A stretch of DNA of 64,000 bases from Anaerovorax odorimutans. Lineage in GTDB: Bacteria > Bacillota > Clostridia > Peptostreptococcales > Anaerovoracaceae. The stretch lies in NCBI RefSeq assembly GCF_024459955.1, contig NZ_JANFXK010000001.1, positions 451,742 through 515,741 on the forward strand. Reading direction: 5' to 3'. A program made the position numbers and the translations under genes. How positions within the stretch are numbered: the first letter of the stretch is position 1; each line of letters starts with the position of its first letter. Of the stretch, positions 45,191 to 52,130 are shown piece by piece. The notes below the pieces were generated by a model. That model was not told the origin of the DNA. It searched no databases and saw only the letters and a list, made by a program, of their open reading frames with translations.

Positions 45191-45236
45191 CACCCCCCAA
45201 CCGCCCCGGCAAATAGCCGGGCCTGTTTTGGGGGTG
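45191..45236. other. Hairpin, copy 1
   Basis: CACCCCC (45191-45197) with GGGGGTG (45230-45236) around CGGCAAATAGCCG. The equivalent in the other long repeat is 48419-48464. Confidence 0.55.
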
Positions 45237-45304
45237 CCGTATCCGCTTATCGCACTGCGAAACTTAAGCTATATCACAATGCAGATAAAATATTCTTTTC
45301 CTAT

Positions 45305-45449
45305 GGATAAAAGTTGTGGGCTGGAGAGGCCTGTTTTGCATCCTTTTCTGCTAAACGGCCTGATCTCAAAAAATGAACCGCTGGGAGCGTTGCAAAGTTA
45401 TCCATTTTCTTCTTAAAACGAGCGAATCTGGATAACTTTTGTTATACGA
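45305..45449. repeat. Dispersed 145-base element with hairpin (family C, copy 2)
   Basis: GGATAAAAGTTGTGGGCTGG to TTATACGAT, collinear with 19735-19879. The terminal hairpin is GTTATCCA/TGGATAAC where copy 1 has GTTACCCA/TGGGTAAC, a paired change. Confidence 0.75.
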
Positions 45450-45489
45450 TATTCACCAATTGAGTCGGCTTCGCCGCAAGGTTGAATAT
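45448..45489. repeat. 43-base palindrome (family B, inverted copy)
   Basis: Reverse complement of the element at 47770-47812: GATATTCACCAATTGAG, GGCTTCGCC, GCAAGGTTGAATAT. Confidence 0.7.
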
Positions 45490-45501
45490 GCGTGCAACTT
45501 A

Positions 45502-45543
45502 CTCGACGCGGCTCGTAAATTATAAGATGCGAGCCACGTCGAG
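45502..45543. other. Strong hairpin after the small membrane genes
   Basis: CTCGACGCGGCTCG (45502-45515) with CGAGCCACGTCGAG (45530-45543), one mismatch in 14 pairs, starting 6 bases past the stop at 45550. No T-run, so a terminator role is uncertain. Confidence 0.55.
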
Positions 45544-45549
45544 CATCTT

Positions 45550-45885
45550 TCACTTATTCTGTACCTTACGGCAACGCCGATACAATCCGGTCAGAATCGT
45601 ATAGATTCCATACACAATCCATGCTGCCGCTACACCTATTAATCCGGGTGCTGCAATACAGGCATAGACGAGAAGTAAAATCCCCATTCCCGTAAAACCG
45701 CTAAAAACTTCAGTAGCCACTGCATATGTCGTAAAAATTAAAAGGAGCCCTATTATAACCGCAGGAATAAACTTGAGTATCACACGATCCTTTTTAATAC
45801 ACAGGTAAAGTTGAAGGGCCAGAAATACAAACATAGCAGGTATACTTATATAGGGTACTTCTACCATGGCATTTAATAGTTCCAT
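45550..45885 (-). CDS. Small membrane protein, 111 residues
   Basis: Three to four membrane spans (about 13-29, 36-57, 64-83, 86-104) and a basic C-terminus (RRCRKVQNK). AGGAGG lies 8 bases before ATG 45885. Shares the motif YISIPAMFVFLALQLYLCIK with the shorter gene just upstream, which overlaps it by 13 bases, so the two are paralogous and probably coupled. No family recognised; AT-rich, inside the segment flanked by long direct repeats. Confidence 0.6.
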   Translation of the reverse strand: MELLNAMVEVPYISIPAMFVFLALQLYLCIKKDRVILKFIPAVIIGLLLIFTTYAVATEVFSGFTGMGILLLVYACIAAPGLIGVAAAWIVYGIYTILTGLYRRCRKVQNK

Positions 45886-46055
45886 ATTTTTTCTCCTCCT
45901 TTTCTAGCTACAAAAACGCAAAAACCCACAATGACAATGATTATAAATATTGGAATGGATTTAAATTGTACGGTGTTTAACTTGATGCAAAGATAAAGTT
46001 GAACACTCAAAAAAATCAACATGGCCGGTATGCTTATATAAAATTCCTGCAACAT
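45873..46055 (-). CDS. Small membrane protein, 60 residues
   Basis: From ATG 46055 (ATAGGGGTT before it): two membrane spans, with YISIPAMLIFLSVQLYLCIK near the N-terminus, then a short charged tail (RKGGEKIWNY). It looks like a truncated paralogue of the next gene. An ATG at 46106 is possible but has no site. Confidence 0.5.
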   Translation of the reverse strand: MLQEFYISIPAMLIFLSVQLYLCIKLNTVQFKSIPIFIIIVIVGFCVFVARKGGEKIWNY

Positions 46056-46122
46056 AACCCCTATCAATTCATGAAATAGAAATACTATAATTCTCTCTCT
46101 TCGCATTGTTATTTATTTAAGT

Positions 46123-46152
46123 AGTATAATATGGTTCTATCATTTGCTGCAA
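46123..46152 (-). promoter_or_regulatory. Promoter of the small membrane genes
   Basis: TTGCAG (46152-46147), 18 bases, TATACT (46128-46123). Confidence 0.45.
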
Positions 46153-46197
46153 GATTAAATTTTATTAGTTATAACTTATAAAACTTTTTATTTTTGA

Positions 46198-46226
46198 TTG
46201 TTTATTTGTTACAAACTGTATATACT
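46198..46226 (+). promoter_or_regulatory. Promoter of the ATPase gene
   Basis: TTGTTT (46198-46203), 17 bases, TATACT (46221-46226), 34 bases before the start codon. Confidence 0.5.
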
Positions 46227-46260
46227 ATATAACACAGTGCTAAAGGAGGTTGTCACTTTT

Positions 46261-47475
46261 ATGATTAAACGTGAATTATATATGTCCCGAATACGTCCTT
46301 TCATGGGGAAAGACCTGATTAAAGTTCTGACTGGAATCCGCCGGTGTGGAAAATCGGTCATGCTGGAACTGATTAAGGATGAGCTGCAAGGCCAGGGAGT
46401 TCCCTCCGACCATTTTTTCTCTTTGAATTTTGAAGACATGAACAATATGCACCTCTGTTCGGCAGAAGCGCTTCACAGGGAAATTGCCGATTGGGCGGCC
46501 GGGCTGGATGGTAAGGTATATTTGTTTTTCGATGAAATTCAGGAAGTCGAGCAATGGGAAAAATGCATAAATTCTTTTCGAGTGGAATTTGACTGCGATA
46601 TCTATATCACTGGCTCTAATGCGGCTCTGCTTTCGGGTGAACTAGCCACATACCTTGCTGGCCGCTATGTGGAATTTACCATTTACCCATTTTCCTTCGT
46701 TGAATTCTCCCAATTGTATGAAAGTATCTTCCCCGGCAGCTCCGATCAGGAGCTTTTCACAAAATTCCTGATGCTGGGCGGAATGCCGTACCTGGGGAAT
46801 CTCCGCTATTCCGACGAGCCCAGCAGGCTGTACCTGCGGGATTTGTACAATTCTATTGTCCTGAAAGATATTATGAAACGCAACCGTATCCGCGATGTCG
46901 ATCTGTTGGAACGGATCATCGGTTATATAGTCTCCAACATCGGCACAACTTTCTCGGCTACGGCGATCTCCAAATATTTTAAAAATGAGAACCGGACAGT
47001 CTCTCCGGAAACGATTTTGAACTACATCAAGTACTGCGAAGAAGCCTTTCTATTCTATCGTGTACCCAGGCAGGATTTACAGGGTAAAAAACTCCTCACA
47101 GTCAATGAGAAATACTATCTGGCCGATCAGGGAATGCGTCAGGCTGTTCTTGGCTCCAATCCCAAAGACATCAGCCTTGTCCTTGAGAACATCGTCTATC
47201 TGGAGCTGCTTCGCAGGGGCTATACGGTAACTGTTGGAAAAACCGGGACAAGGGAAATCGATTTTGTCTGTGAAAGGGACGGCGAAAAGCTTTATGTACA
47301 GGTAAGCTATCTGCTGGCCTCCCCTGAAACAATCGAGCGGGAGTTCGGTGTATATGCTTCTATCCGCGACAACTATCCCAAATACGTCGTAACCCTGGAT
47401 GAATTCGATATGAGCCGCGAGGGTATCAAACACCGAAACATCCGTGACTTTTTGCTGATGCCGGACTGGCAGTAG
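46261..47475 (+). CDS. AAA ATPase with DUF4143 domain
   Basis: 404 residues from ATG 46261 (AAAGGAGG upstream). Walker A GIRRCGKS (25-32), Walker B YLFFDEIQEV (Asp91/Glu92), then ITGSNAALLSGELATYLAGRY as sensor region. A C-terminal DUF4143 part follows (ATAISKYFKNENRTVSPETILNYIKYCEEAFLFYRVPR), with a nuclease-like tail TREIDFVCERDGEKLYVQVSY (Asp and Glu as in PD-(D/E)XK folds). These ATPases are abundant, scattered and of unknown role in anaerobes. The gene is the main cargo between the two long direct repeats, the second of which begins 6 bases after its stop. Confidence 0.88.
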   Translation: MIKRELYMSRIRPFMGKDLIKVLTGIRRCGKSVMLELIKDELQGQGVPSDHFFSLNFEDMNNMHLCSAEALHREIADWAAGLDGKVYLFFDEIQEVEQWEKCINSFRVEFDCDIYITGSNAALLSGELATYLAGRYVEFTIYPFSFVEFSQLYESIFPGSSDQELFTKFLMLGGMPYLGNLRYSDEPSRLYLRDLYNSIVLKDIMKRNRIRDVDLLERIIGYIVSNIGTTFSATAISKYFKNENRTVSPETILNYIKYCEEAFLFYRVPRQDLQGKKLLTVNEKYYLADQGMRQAVLGSNPKDISLVLENIVYLELLRRGYTVTVGKTGTREIDFVCERDGEKLYVQVSYLLASPETIEREFGVYASIRDNYPKYVVTLDEFDMSREGIKHRNIRDFLLMPDWQ

Positions 47476-47594
47476 GTTGATCTCCTGGCCAAAGCTGCAT
47501 ATGAATCAAGATTCTGTGCTCACATGCTCTGTATCCTTGGAAAAAGTTCAACAAGGCAGCGTTTTTTGCTGCATGTTGATAAAAATAGTAATTT

Positions 47595-47751
47595 GGTAAC
47601 TATGGCCTACTTTTTCGAAAAGTTACAGATTCTCCAATGGCCCTGCGGTCTTCAGAACGGCCAGTAGCACAAATTTTCACTTCTTACGATTTCGAGCACC
47701 CGCAAACCCACAGCTTTGCGTAGCTTTGTATGATTTTCTTAAAAAGTTACC
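47595..47751. repeat. Dispersed inverted-end element (family A, copy 4, inverted)
   Basis: GGTAACT...AAAAAGTTACC, 157 bases, same core as the copy at 44463. Confidence 0.7.
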
Positions 47752-47769
47752 GCAGCTCGCAGGCTATAC

Positions 47770-47812
47770 GATATTCAACCTTGCGGCGAAGCCGGCTCAA
47801 TTGGTGAATATC
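47770..47812. repeat. 43-base palindrome (family B, copy 2)
   Basis: GATATTCA/TGAATATC, TTG/CAA and CGGC/GCCG with a GAA loop. Relative to 44628, two C-to-T changes keep the stem paired through G-U. Confidence 0.7.
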
Positions 47813-48282
47813 AGAAACTGTCTGACAAGAAGATCGCCTGGCGCTTTTTGCTTTAAAATAGGATCGGAGCGGACAAAATATGTGGGTTTGCGGGTTTTGA
47901 GACCTTATTTTTTGGAGATTCCCACTTGAGATTGCCCCGCAAGGCTAAGAAACGTTGAAAAAAGATCCGCTTCTGTCTCCTTTTTTTGATGAAAGATCCG
48001 GAAACGATTTAGTACGTTATAGTGTGAAAACAAGCGGACAATTCTTCTTGCCCAAATTGGACGAATTGCCCGCACGCATTGGAAGAATCGGACGAATTGC
48101 CCGAATTAAATGAATTGCCCGCATTGAACACATTAGACAAATGGACAAATTGGCAAAACGCCGCTTCCTGGCAGAATGCGGCCCGGTTACAACAGTAAGC
48201 GGCTGCGGATTTGCGACCAAATCCCGATTCTCCTGACAAATCCCGCAACCATCGTCCCCAAAAAAGCCCCTTGGTCGCAAAG

Positions 48283-48378
48283 ACCACACAAAAGATCATA
48301 CAATAGACCATACAAAAGGCCACACAAAAGACCCTACAACAGATCATATAAAAGAGCCTACAAAAAACCCTACATATA
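48283..48378. repeat. 12-base minisatellite, eight units
   Basis: Eight consecutive units close to ACCATACAAAAG, against five in the other long repeat. The Cys-rich (minus) and Arg/Lys/Tyr-rich (plus) frames here are simple translations of the repeat. Confidence 0.8.
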
Positions 48379-48418
48379 TTAACAAGCCCCCAGCACCGCT
48401 TCTAAATTCAAAAACCAG

Positions 48419-48464
48419 CACCTCCAAAACAGCCCTGGCAAATAGCCGGTCTGTTTTGGAGGTG
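48419..48464. other. Hairpin, copy 2
   Basis: CACCTCCAAAACAG (48419-48432) pairs perfectly with CTGTTTTGGAGGTG (48451-48464). On the minus strand it lies 33 bases after the spoIVA stop and could be its terminator, though without a T-run. Confidence 0.6.
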
Positions 48465-48496
48465 CTGTATCCGTTCGTCGCACTGCGAAACTTAAG

Positions 48497-49975
48497 CTAT
48501 ATCACAATGCAGATAAAATATTCTTTTCCTTCATCGCAGATTTTCTGCAGGGATTTCTGGACCTTCACCCGAATATTTTCCGGTACTCCCGCCAGCTTGC
48601 TCTGCATCTGCTCAGCCACCATATCGTACAGTGTCTTGCCGAAGATATTGGTTTCCCAGATCTTCTCCGGCTGGGTTTCAAACTCTGTCAGCAGATGTTT
48701 GACCAGGTCCTCCGTCTGCTGTTCGCTGCCCACCACAGGCGCCACTTCCGTAGTAATATCGGTGCGGATGATATGCAGGCTCGGCGCTTTCGCAGTCAGC
48801 CGCACGCCGCACTTGTTGCCTTGTTTGAACACTTCCGGCTCGCCTAGCACCATCTCCGTCAGCTTCGGCTGAACGATCCCGTAGCCGGTGGCTTCCACCT
48901 GCTCCATAGCGCCTTTCAGCTTGTCGTAGGATTTCTTGGCCTCGGCGAATTCCCGCAGCAGGCGGAAGAATTCATAGTCGTTTTCCACCTTTTCATCCAT
49001 CAGCTCTTCGATCACTTTGTAGAACAGGCCGTCGGCCATCTGCACATCTATGACCACCTGACCGCTGCCCAGATCCATATCAGCGACCCGCGCCGCTCGG
49101 ATGATCTGCCCGTCGGCCAGAGAATCCACAGTCTTCTGGATATCCTCCGCCGTCTCAAAGGTATCGGACCAGCCGCGGATGCTTTCGATTACCGAGGACT
49201 TGATCCAGTGGTCGGTTTCCAGCCCTTCCATGAATCCTGGCAGCTCAAAGGAAATTTCGCTGATCGGGAATTGGTACAGCACTTTTTCCACGATTTGATT
49301 CAGCTCCTCACTGCTCATTCTCATACAATTGACCGCCATCACCGGCACCTTATGCTTTTCCTGCAGCTCCTGAGCAAGGGACTGCGCTGCCGCGGCTTTC
49401 GGTTCCGTGGAATTAACCACTACTACAAAGGGCTTTTTCAGCTCCTTGAGCTGGCGGATGACCTTTTCTTCCGCCTCTTCATAGTTCTTCCTCGGAATAT
49501 CCGAAGTCGTTCCGTCGGTGGTGACTGCGATTCCAATGGTGGAATGTTCCTCGATCACTTTCCTCGTTCCTTTTTCCGCAGCTTCTTCAAAAGGAATCTT
49601 CTCCTCATCCCAGGGAGTGTTTACCATTCTGGCTTTACCATCTTCGGAATGGCCCAGTGCCTCCGGCACCAAATATCCTACGCAGTCCACAAGGCGAACA
49701 CGGCAATTCATATTACCGGGCATCTTCAGGCTGGCAGCCTCAGCCGGTACAAACTTCGGCTCCGTAGTCGTAATCGTTCTGCCCGAACCGCTCTGGGGCA
49801 GTTCATCCAGCAGCCTTTCCTTGGCGTAGATGTTTTTCATATTAGGCACTACCAGCAGATCCATAAACCGCTTTATGAAGGTTGATTTTCCTACGCGGAC
49901 CGGACCTACGACGCCTATATAGATATCACCCTGGGATCTTTTAGCAATGCTTTCATAGATATTTAAATTTTCCAA
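48497..49975 (-). CDS. spoIVA: Stage IV sporulation protein A
   Basis: 492 residues from TTG 49975, exactly the length of B. subtilis SpoIVA; GGGAGG lies 9 bases upstream and the N-terminus MENLNIYESIAKRSQGDIYIGVVG aligns with the family. Walker A is GPVRVGKS (Lys30). SpoIVA is the ATPase that polymerises on the forespore surface as the base of the coat and anchors cortex formation. The C-terminus is odd: EGKEYFICIVI instead of the usual EGSGGLIxIIL. The last ten codons are duplicated at 45269-45302. An AT-rich stretch before the start could hold a sigma-E promoter. Confidence 0.96.
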   Translation of the reverse strand: MENLNIYESIAKRSQGDIYIGVVGPVRVGKSTFIKRFMDLLVVPNMKNIYAKERLLDELPQSGSGRTITTTEPKFVPAEAASLKMPGNMNCRVRLVDCVGYLVPEALGHSEDGKARMVNTPWDEEKIPFEEAAEKGTRKVIEEHSTIGIAVTTDGTTSDIPRKNYEEAEEKVIRQLKELKKPFVVVVNSTEPKAAAAQSLAQELQEKHKVPVMAVNCMRMSSEELNQIVEKVLYQFPISEISFELPGFMEGLETDHWIKSSVIESIRGWSDTFETAEDIQKTVDSLADGQIIRAARVADMDLGSGQVVIDVQMADGLFYKVIEELMDEKVENDYEFFRLLREFAEAKKSYDKLKGAMEQVEATGYGIVQPKLTEMVLGEPEVFKQGNKCGVRLTAKAPSLHIIRTDITTEVAPVVGSEQQTEDLVKHLLTEFETQPEKIWETNIFGKTLYDMVAEQMQSKLAGVPENIRVKVQKSLQKICDEGKEYFICIVI

Positions 49976-50037
49976 AACAAAAACCTCCCTGTGCTTGTGA
50001 CTATAAATCAATATAGTATATTAGAGAGGTTCCTACA

Positions 50038-50682
50038 TTATTCAAATCTTTTGCGATAAGGCCAATTTATTTTATAGACCGGAAAATACAAAATCAGTGC
50101 CAGAAGCACGCCGGCCGCCAGATCGAGAACTGAATGCTGTTTGATAAAGACGGTGGACAAACAGATCAAAACGGCCGAGGCCAGCCCCACGGCCCGCGGC
50201 TTTGGAAACTTTCCCCAGCGTTTGGATTTCCAGATGGCGATACAAATAGCTGTGGACTCAAAACAATGAATGCTGGGAAACACATTGGCCGGATTGTCTG
50301 CCGCGTAAAGGAGCTTTATCAGGAACGTAAACAGATTGTTTCTGGGAAATTCCTGCGGCAAAAAATCGATGGACGTAGGATAAATCAAAAAAAACGCCGA
50401 ACAAATCCACATGCCCATCAGCAGATAAATACCCAGGTCCAGAAAATCCTCTCTCGATTTAATAAAAAACCAGACCAATGGCCCGGAAATAAAGCCATAC
50501 CACCAGATGTAGGGAATGACAAATATCTCGCAAAAGGGGATCATGTCATCCAGCGGCACATGGATCACATGCCGCTCCATAGGGATATGAACCGATATCA
50601 AATAAAACGCGTATGCCAGCAGGATTCCGGCAAAGATGAGCAGATCCCGCTTATTTTTAAATAGCTCTTCCAATGCTCTCAC
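50038..50682 (-). CDS. PAP2-family phosphatase/transferase
   Basis: 214 residues if GTG 50682 is the start; TTG 50673 with AGGTGAG just before it is equally likely. Six membrane spans. PAP2 motifs FPSIHCFES and FIKQHSVLDL carry the catalytic His residues. The family dephosphorylates lipid phosphates or transfers phosphoinositol or phosphate head groups. It overlaps the 3' end of psd by about 26 bases and is last in the phospholipid block, so a role in membrane lipid turnover is likely. Confidence 0.83.
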   Translation of the reverse strand: MRALEELFKNKRDLLIFAGILLAYAFYLISVHIPMERHVIHVPLDDMIPFCEIFVIPYIWWYGFISGPLVWFFIKSREDFLDLGIYLLMGMWICSAFFLIYPTSIDFLPQEFPRNNLFTFLIKLLYAADNPANVFPSIHCFESTAICIAIWKSKRWGKFPKPRAVGLASAVLICLSTVFIKQHSVLDLAAGVLLALILYFPVYKINWPYRKRFE

Positions 50683-51508
50683 CTATTTTAACGATTGTTT
50701 CCAAGTTGTTTCCGGTATTCGCCAAAAGCTCTTGATCCATCCGCACGCAGCCTTCCTGCAAAAGCAGAACAATGGTCGAGCCTCCGAACTGAAACATCCC
50801 CTTCTCCTCACCTTTGCGGAAGTTTCCGGCCTCTTTAAAATTGTCGATCTTTCCCACCATCAGCGCGCCCACTTCCACCTGCACGGCACGGCCAAAATGG
50901 TCGGTATCCATCACCGTGTATTCCCGGCAGTTTTCCTTATAGATATCGTGGCGCTCAAGGGCAATGGGCTGGACGGTATGAAGCTTTCCCGGTATGAAAA
51001 TATTGGGTCCCTTTGTGCCGCTGTCCACGTAGCAATACCGATGATAATCATCCACGGTCAGACGAAAAGTCAGGCAAAGCCCGCCTTGGTACATCTCTGC
51101 CAGCTCGCTGTTCCGCAAAAGCTCGGCAATGCTGTAATCCGTTCCCTTGATAGAAAACCGGCTTTCCCGGTCGATTCGGTAAACAGAAAGCTTGGCGTCA
51201 CAGGGAGATATCAGGCTTTTGGGGTCCCCATCCATGGAAACGCCCTCTCGCAGCCTTCTGCTGAAAAAAGCATTGTAGCACTGGAAAGGACCTTCTTCAT
51301 AACGGTTCATATCAATTTGATTCTTTTCAATGAAACCCTTTATCATGCCCCGCGAAAGCCGGCTGTTCATGAAAGCGCCTCCTGCCTGGGAGACAAACCG
51401 GTTAACCAGCAATCGCAGGAGCAGCCTTCCCGGAAACGTTCTGTATAAAAATTTCAGCGATCCGCTCTCATTTTGCGGATGGAGTACAGGTCTTGTTCTA
51501 TCCGCCAT
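50657..51508 (-). CDS. psd: Phosphatidylserine decarboxylase proenzyme
   Basis: 283 residues. The self-cleavage site is FGGS (Gly243-Ser244), where Ser becomes the pyruvoyl cofactor; many homologues have LGST. Asp103 (SPCDAKL) and His156 (DDYHRYCY) complete the processing triad. It turns phosphatidylserine into phosphatidylethanolamine. ATG 51508 overlaps the pssA stop (ATGGCGGATAG), so synthesis and decarboxylation genes are coupled. Confidence 0.94.
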   Translation of the reverse strand: MADRTRPVLHPQNESGSLKFLYRTFPGRLLLRLLVNRFVSQAGGAFMNSRLSRGMIKGFIEKNQIDMNRYEEGPFQCYNAFFSRRLREGVSMDGDPKSLISPCDAKLSVYRIDRESRFSIKGTDYSIAELLRNSELAEMYQGGLCLTFRLTVDDYHRYCYVDSGTKGPNIFIPGKLHTVQPIALERHDIYKENCREYTVMDTDHFGRAVQVEVGALMVGKIDNFKEAGNFRKGEEKGMFQFGGSTIVLLLQEGCVRMDQELLANTGNNLETIVKIGESIGRAI

Positions 51509-52130
51509 AATGGAATCCTATAAGCATGCATACAATTTCCGCGATACCGATGAGAATCATAACTACAGCCGCTGCCTTCCCAGGCTTCTTTATACGGAAA
51601 TTGAGAAGAAAGGCGAATGCGATTACCAGCAGAGCGACTCCGTAGATCTTATGAAATTCGATTTCCACGAATCTTCCCAGTATGTAGACCAACGGGATAA
51701 TCAGCGCCACCGAAGTAACCGGAAGGCCCACGTATTCTTTTCGCCGCTCAGGTGTCCGGCTCTGGCGCTCTTCCTCCATGACATTGAAGTACGCCAGCCT
51801 GGTAAGGGCGGCCATGACATAGATGAAAAACACAAACACATAAAATCTATTGGTCATCCCGATGGAATACCCGATGACCGTAGGCAAGACGCCGAAGCAC
51901 ACCAGGTCGCTGAGGGAGTCCAGCTGTATGCCGAATTTCTGTTCCGCCTCGCACCTTTTTTTGGTCCGGGCCACTTTACCGTCGAACATATCGCAAAATC
52001 CCGACACCATGAGACAGTAGACAGCGCCCGCCACATGGCCTTTCATAGCCATATAGATGCCGAACACCGATGAGATCAGCGACAGATCGGTCAGTATGAC
52101 CGTATAGTTATAATATCCGATCAGCTTCAT
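51498..52130 (-). CDS. pssA: CDP-diacylglycerol-serine O-phosphatidyltransferase
   Basis: 210 residues from ATG 52130 (AAAGGAGG upstream). The CDP-alcohol phosphatidyltransferase motif is complete: Asp47, Asp50-Gly51, Ala54-Arg55, Gly67, Asp71 and Asp75 (DMFDGKVAR ... LDSLSD). About six to seven membrane spans. The neighbouring psd shows that the alcohol is serine. Starts within the last bases of the flippase-like gene. Confidence 0.92.
   Translation of the reverse strand: MKLIGYYNYTVILTDLSLISSVFGIYMAMKGHVAGAVYCLMVSGFCDMFDGKVARTKKRCEAEQKFGIQLDSLSDLVCFGVLPTVIGYSIGMTNRFYVFVFFIYVMAALTRLAYFNVMEEERQSRTPERRKEYVGLPVTSVALIIPLVYILGRFVEIEFHKIYGVALLVIAFAFLLNFRIKKPGKAAAVVMILIGIAEIVCMLIGFHYGG

Larger units (their letters stand above)
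44349..45302. repeat. Long direct repeat, copy 1
   Basis: About 954 bases matching 47482-48530 from CTCCTGGCCAAAGCTGCAT to AGATAAAATATTCTTTTCCT, with scattered substitutions and indels. It contains a family A element, a 43-base palindrome, five 12-base minisatellite units, a hairpin at 45191-45236 and, at its right end (45269-45302), a copy of the last ten codons and stop of spoIVA. No credible gene lies in 44157-45549: open frames are not conserved between the two copies. Confidence 0.88.
47482..48530. repeat. Long direct repeat, copy 2 (contiguous with spoIVA)
   Basis: About 1049 bases; counterpart of 44349-45302. It runs into the 3' end of spoIVA, so this copy is probably the original and the other the duplicate. 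Longer because of extra minisatellite units and a short duplicated segment around 48060-48125 with repeated GACGAATTGCCCG. No credible gene lies in 47476-48496. Confidence 0.88.

Noticed and set aside
48009..48382. Cys-rich frame on the minus strand and Arg/Lys/Tyr-rich frame on the plus strand
   Set aside because: Both are direct translations of the 12-base minisatellite. The corresponding region of the other long repeat favours a different frame and there is no ribosome site.
44349..48530. Composite transposon flanked by insertion sequences
   Set aside because: The flanking repeats contain no transposase frame and no consistent terminal inverted repeats, so they are not called insertion sequences.
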